In this document: one piece after another, positions 60,798 to 64,000 of the stretch | Layout of the letters: every line of letters starts with the position of its first letter | Position numbering within the stretch: position 1 is the first letter of the stretch | Assembly (NCBI RefSeq): GCF_900188325.1 | Contig: NZ_FZPD01000001.1 | Span: 372,001-436,000, forward strand | Reading direction: 5' to 3' | From: Ekhidna lutea | GTDB lineage: Bacteria; Bacteroidota; Bacteroidia; Cytophagales; Cyclobacteriaceae | Length of the DNA: 64,000 bases | Notes under the pieces: model-generated | Databases searched by the model: none | Told to the model about the DNA's origin: nothing | What the model saw: only the letters and a program-made list of their open reading frames with translations | Position numbers and translations under genes: made by a program

Positions 60798-63170
60798 TTG
60801 AAAAAACTTTTACTGCTATTAGCAGTCCTTCCCACCTTCCTTATAGCTCAGGAAAAGTACACCATTAATGGTTATGTGACAGATGCTGCCAATGGCGAAG
60901 CGCTTATTGGTGCCACAGTTCTGATTACGGAACTCAGCTCCGGCAACATTACGAATGTCTACGGGTTCTATTCGATTACCCTCCCACCGGGAGATTATAC
61001 CGTTGAATTTCGGTACCTCGGATTTGTCACTGAAACAAAGTCTGTTTCACTAAGTGAAAATATTAGGCTAGACATGGAATTGTCTGAGGAGCAAACTCAA
61101 CTGGAAGAAGTGGTAGTCACCGCAAAACCAGAAGACGAGAATGTGACTTCTACCGAAATGAGTGTGGCCGAAATGGACATTCAGACCGTTCGGAAAATGC
61201 CTGCAATCTTAGGAGAGGTAGATATCATAAAAAGCTTACAATTATTGCCTGGAGTGACTTCAGTAGGCGAAGGCTCTTCCGGATTTAATGTTCGAGGTGG
61301 TAGTGTGGGTCAAAACCTTGTGTTGCTTGATGAGGCTCCTGTTTACAATTCCTCACATATGTTGGGTTTCTTCTCTGTATTTAATCCTGATGCAGTTAAG
61401 GATATGAAACTCTACAAAGGGGCCATTCCAGCTCAGTATGGAGGGCGAATTTCTTCGGTGCTTGATATTCGAATGAAGGAAGGGAACAAAAAGGAACTTG
61501 AAATGAATGGTGGTATCGGAACGATTTTTAGTCGCTTTTCCATTGAGGGACCCATCAAAAAAGATAAGTCTTCATTCATACTGGCAGGGAGGAGGTCTTA
61601 TGCAGATATCCTTGCAAAACCATTCGTGGAGGAGCTTAGAAATGGAGCCGCACTTAATTTTTATGACCTTACAGCAAAGACCAACTTTCAGTTTTCGGAC
61701 AGAGATCAACTCTTCCTTTCAGGATATTTTGGTCAGGACAACTTCATGTTTGACAAAGATCAGGGGTTTAGCTGGGGCAACCGAACGTCCACGGTTCGGT
61801 GGAATCATTTGTTCAATGACAGACTGTTTTCAAACTTCACTTTTTTCTTCAGTGATTATGAATATGAACTGGCTTTCGGAGATAACCCACAAGACAAGTT
61901 TAAGTGGAATTCTGACATAAATACGCTGGCGCTTAAACCGTCACTCACCTATTTCATAGACCAGAAGAATGAGTTGACTTTTGGCGGAGAAATATTCAAT
62001 TACGTTTTTGAGCCCGCTCGAGCGAGTGGTATCAGTGATGGAGAAACAATCAACCTTAGCTTACCAGACAAGCGCGCCATTGAATCGGCATTGTACATAA
62101 ACAATGACCAAAAGATCAATGACGACCTCTCCATTCAGTATGGACTTAGGTTTTCGTATTTCAACTTGCTTGGAGAGGGAAACAAGTTTATTCTTGGCGA
62201 CACCATTCCGGGTAGAAGAAGGCCTATTGAAAATGTAGAAGAAGTGAGTAAAGGATCATCCATTGCAAGTCATAGCGGATGGGAGCCTCGAGTGTCAGTT
62301 AAATATCAGCTAAATAAAGAAATGTCTGTGAAGGCTAGTTATAATCGTATCCTTCAATACATCCATTTGATTTCCAATACCACCGCATCAAATCCTTTGG
62401 ACGTATGGACTCCAAGTAGTAATAATCTAAAGCCACAAATTGGCCAGCAATGGGCCGTCGGGTTGTTTAAGAATTTCAAAGGGAACGCTTATGAAACATC
62501 CATTGAAGTATACTACCGAGAAACGGATCAACAACTGGAATACATCAATGGAGCTGACTTGCTGATAAACGAAGCACTGGAGGCAGACCTGCTTTCAGGA
62601 GATGGGAGAGCTTATGGAGTAGAGCTATACGTAAAGAAGAATGCGGGGAGACTCAACGGCTGGCTCAGCTATACCCTGGGACGGACAGAGCTACAGACGA
62701 CCGGGATAAACCAAGGCGAATGGTATCCTACGCGATACGATCAAACACACAACCTCAAACTCACCGGGTTTTATGAAATAAATGACCGATGGTCGCTATC
62801 CTCTACCTTCTCTTATTTGAGTGGAACTCCGACTACCTTCCCGACACATAGGTATGAGGTGCAGGGAATCACAATCCCCCACAATTCGAACGATTCAAGA
62901 AATAATGTAAGGCTACCGGATTATCACAGGCTAGATTTTTCTGCCATACGGAAAGGAAAAGCAGTACGAAAAGATGGGACGCCTCGGAAAAACAGGGATG
63001 AATTGGTTTTCACTGTTTATAACATCTACAACCGCGCCAATCCGTTTTCTATTTATTTCTGGCAGGGAGCAGATAGGGTAAATGTTGGCGAGCGCGCTGA
63101 TACCCGTGCGACGCAGGTTTCCATTTTCGCCTCTTTCATTCCATCCATCACCTACAATTTCAAGTTTTAA
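60798..63170 (+). CDS. TonB-dependent outer-membrane receptor
   Basis: Start is TTG at 60798: an in-frame TAA lies five codons upstream and no ATG precedes the signal peptide KKLLLLLAVLPTFLIAQ. Domains: carboxypeptidase-regulatory-like (about 22-105, GYVTDAANGEALIGATV), plug (about 120-225, FNVRGGSVGQNLVLLDEAP) and a barrel ending in a C-terminal Phe (TYNFKF). Transports a substrate of unknown identity using TonB energy. It forms a two-gene unit with the DUF4249 lipoprotein. Confidence 0.93.
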   Translation: MKKLLLLLAVLPTFLIAQEKYTINGYVTDAANGEALIGATVLITELSSGNITNVYGFYSITLPPGDYTVEFRYLGFVTETKSVSLSENIRLDMELSEEQTQLEEVVVTAKPEDENVTSTEMSVAEMDIQTVRKMPAILGEVDIIKSLQLLPGVTSVGEGSSGFNVRGGSVGQNLVLLDEAPVYNSSHMLGFFSVFNPDAVKDMKLYKGAIPAQYGGRISSVLDIRMKEGNKKELEMNGGIGTIFSRFSIEGPIKKDKSSFILAGRRSYADILAKPFVEELRNGAALNFYDLTAKTNFQFSDRDQLFLSGYFGQDNFMFDKDQGFSWGNRTSTVRWNHLFNDRLFSNFTFFFSDYEYELAFGDNPQDKFKWNSDINTLALKPSLTYFIDQKNELTFGGEIFNYVFEPARASGISDGETINLSLPDKRAIESALYINNDQKINDDLSIQYGLRFSYFNLLGEGNKFILGDTIPGRRRPIENVEEVSKGSSIASHSGWEPRVSVKYQLNKEMSVKASYNRILQYIHLISNTTASNPLDVWTPSSNNLKPQIGQQWAVGLFKNFKGNAYETSIEVYYRETDQQLEYINGADLLINEALEADLLSGDGRAYGVELYVKKNAGRLNGWLSYTLGRTELQTTGINQGEWYPTRYDQTHNLKLTGFYEINDRWSLSSTFSYLSGTPTTFPTHRYEVQGITIPHNSNDSRNNVRLPDYHRLDFSAIRKGKAVRKDGTPRKNRDELVFTVYNIYNRANPFSIYFWQGADRVNVGERADTRATQVSIFASFIPSITYNFKF

Positions 63171-63173
63171 GCC

Positions 63174-64000
63174 ATGAAAAAATTAGCAGCAATACTATCA
63201 GTTCTTATCCTTCTTTCGTGCGAGGACGATGTGAATGTGGACCTAAATGAAGCAGACCCTGTTCTGGCATTTGATGCCTGGATTTATGGAAAAGCAGAGA
63301 AACAAACCATAAATATCACCAGAACCAATACCTATTTTGATGGTTCAAATCCTGAAGGTATTACAGGTGCTTCGGTTCTTGTTGTAGATGAAGATGGTAC
63401 GGTTTTTCCTTTCAACGAAGAAAGCCCGGGAGTGTATAGCTGGCTCCCCGCCAGTGCCAAGGATTCATTTGGCACGGTAGGCAAAACCTATTTCCTGGAT
63501 GTACAAATTGATGGCAAGCAATACGGCTCTGTCAGCAGAATGGGCCGTGTGCCGGAAATAGATAGCATTACCTGGCGCTTTGAGGAGGGGAGCTTTGGTC
63601 TCGATGATTTTTACGTGGCAGAATTCTGGTCGAGAGATTTTGAAGGGCAGGGAGATGCCTACTGGATTAAAAGTTGGGTGAATGGAACGTATTTGAATAA
63701 ACCCACAGAAATCAATGTGTCTTTTGATGGGGCATTCTCTCCAGGGGGTAACGCAGATGGACTCACATTTATACAACCAATCAGAGATGGCATTAATCCA
63801 ATCGAATTTGATGAGAATGATGAGTTTGTCCCTCCATTTACAGCGCCTGGTGAGGATAGTGTTTTTGTGGAAATCAGCTCCATAACACCGGAAGCTTGGT
63901 TTTTCTGGAATCAGGTGATCATTCAAACAGACAGACCGGGTAGCTTCGGTGAGCTGTTTGCCCCCAGCCTTGCAAACGTAGAGTCAAATATCCAGGCAGA
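63174..64000 (+). CDS. DUF4249 lipoprotein, 3' end outside window
   Basis: Starts at ATG 63174, three bases after the receptor stop, with lipobox LLSC (MKKLAAILSVLILLSCEDD). The frame stays open to the window end (about 275 residues). The DUF4249 pattern follows: ADPVLAFDAWIYGKAEKQT, GASVLVVDEDGTVFPF, and WSRDFEGQGDAYWIK. DUF4249 proteins regularly accompany TonB-dependent receptors of this type and may act as surface substrate-binding partners. Confidence 0.88.
   Translation, partial: MKKLAAILSVLILLSCEDDVNVDLNEADPVLAFDAWIYGKAEKQTINITRTNTYFDGSNPEGITGASVLVVDEDGTVFPFNEESPGVYSWLPASAKDSFGTVGKTYFLDVQIDGKQYGSVSRMGRVPEIDSITWRFEEGSFGLDDFYVAEFWSRDFEGQGDAYWIKSWVNGTYLNKPTEINVSFDGAFSPGGNADGLTFIQPIRDGINPIEFDENDEFVPPFTAPGEDSVFVEISSITPEAWFFWNQVIIQTDRPGSFGELFAPSLANVESNIQA

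Overview
The window looks like a chromosomal stretch of a marine-type Bacteroidota, probably order Cytophagales. The support is indirect but consistent: C-terminal type IX secretion (T9SS) sorting domains, a TonB-dependent receptor with a carboxypeptidase-regulatory-like domain followed by a DUF4249 lipoprotein, a Wzi/RemB-like barrel, an alpha/beta-fused branched-chain E1 dehydrogenase, a DAHP synthase/chorismate mutase fusion, many predicted lipoproteins, moderately AT-rich DNA and starts that mostly lack Shine-Dalgarno sequences. No phage, plasmid, CRISPR array, rRNA or intact IS element was seen. The only gene-free stretch over 300 bases is the tandem repeat and tRNA region at 37495-38144.

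Layout. 1-13852: two giant secreted surface proteins, the first cut by the window start, that share a nearly identical C-terminal module. 13849-17521 (minus): an E1 dehydrogenase, a radical SAM/SPASM protein and a MntA/HepT toxin-antitoxin pair. The pair is framed by a perfect 55-bp direct repeat that duplicates the start of the radical SAM gene. 17667-29605: a DUF4105 membrane protein, DUF427, an orphan histidine kinase, a lipoprotein, an M1 peptidase next to HupE/UreJ and DUF6702 genes, a LigT-like ligase, two tandem alpha/beta hydrolases and a large zinc metalloprotease. 29620-30278: a frameshifted REP-associated transposase with three REP palindromes, one of them inside its reading frame.

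30514-33747: an aromatic amino acid operon (prephenate dehydratase, aminotransferase, DAHP synthase/chorismate mutase). It is preceded by a candidate Phe/Tyr/Trp-sensing attenuator made of a 23-codon leader peptide, an antiterminator pairing and an intrinsic terminator. This is the most striking regulatory object in the window. 33785-37494: polyprenyl synthase, a hydrolase, YaaA, a dioxygenase-fold secreted protein and an SRPBCC protein. 37497-38124: a 247-bp tandem array that carries copies of a tRNA 3' end and its terminator and ends in a tRNA-Pro with anticodon AGG. 38145-45140: a lipoprotein, CPBP protease, NRDE protein and thioesterase, then an NRAMP-fold transporter lacking the usual metal ligands beside the three 5-oxoprolinase genes pxpABC.

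45218-54879: a T9SS-secreted LVIVD-repeat protein, then a long minus-strand run of housekeeping genes (ATP-grasp, RmlD-like reductase, cyclophilin, NTF2-like protein, hemC, retropepsin-like protease, holB, GlmU-like protein, rpmE). 54977-64000: the Wzi/RemB-like barrel, a small membrane protein, comM, an intact REP-associated transposase with its own REP palindromes, a folate enzyme, thiol peroxidase, and the TonB receptor with its DUF4249 lipoprotein, which runs off the window.

Several starts were moved inward from the longest frame because the upstream codon is TTG or GTG and an ATG followed by a signal peptide or conserved N-terminus lies downstream.
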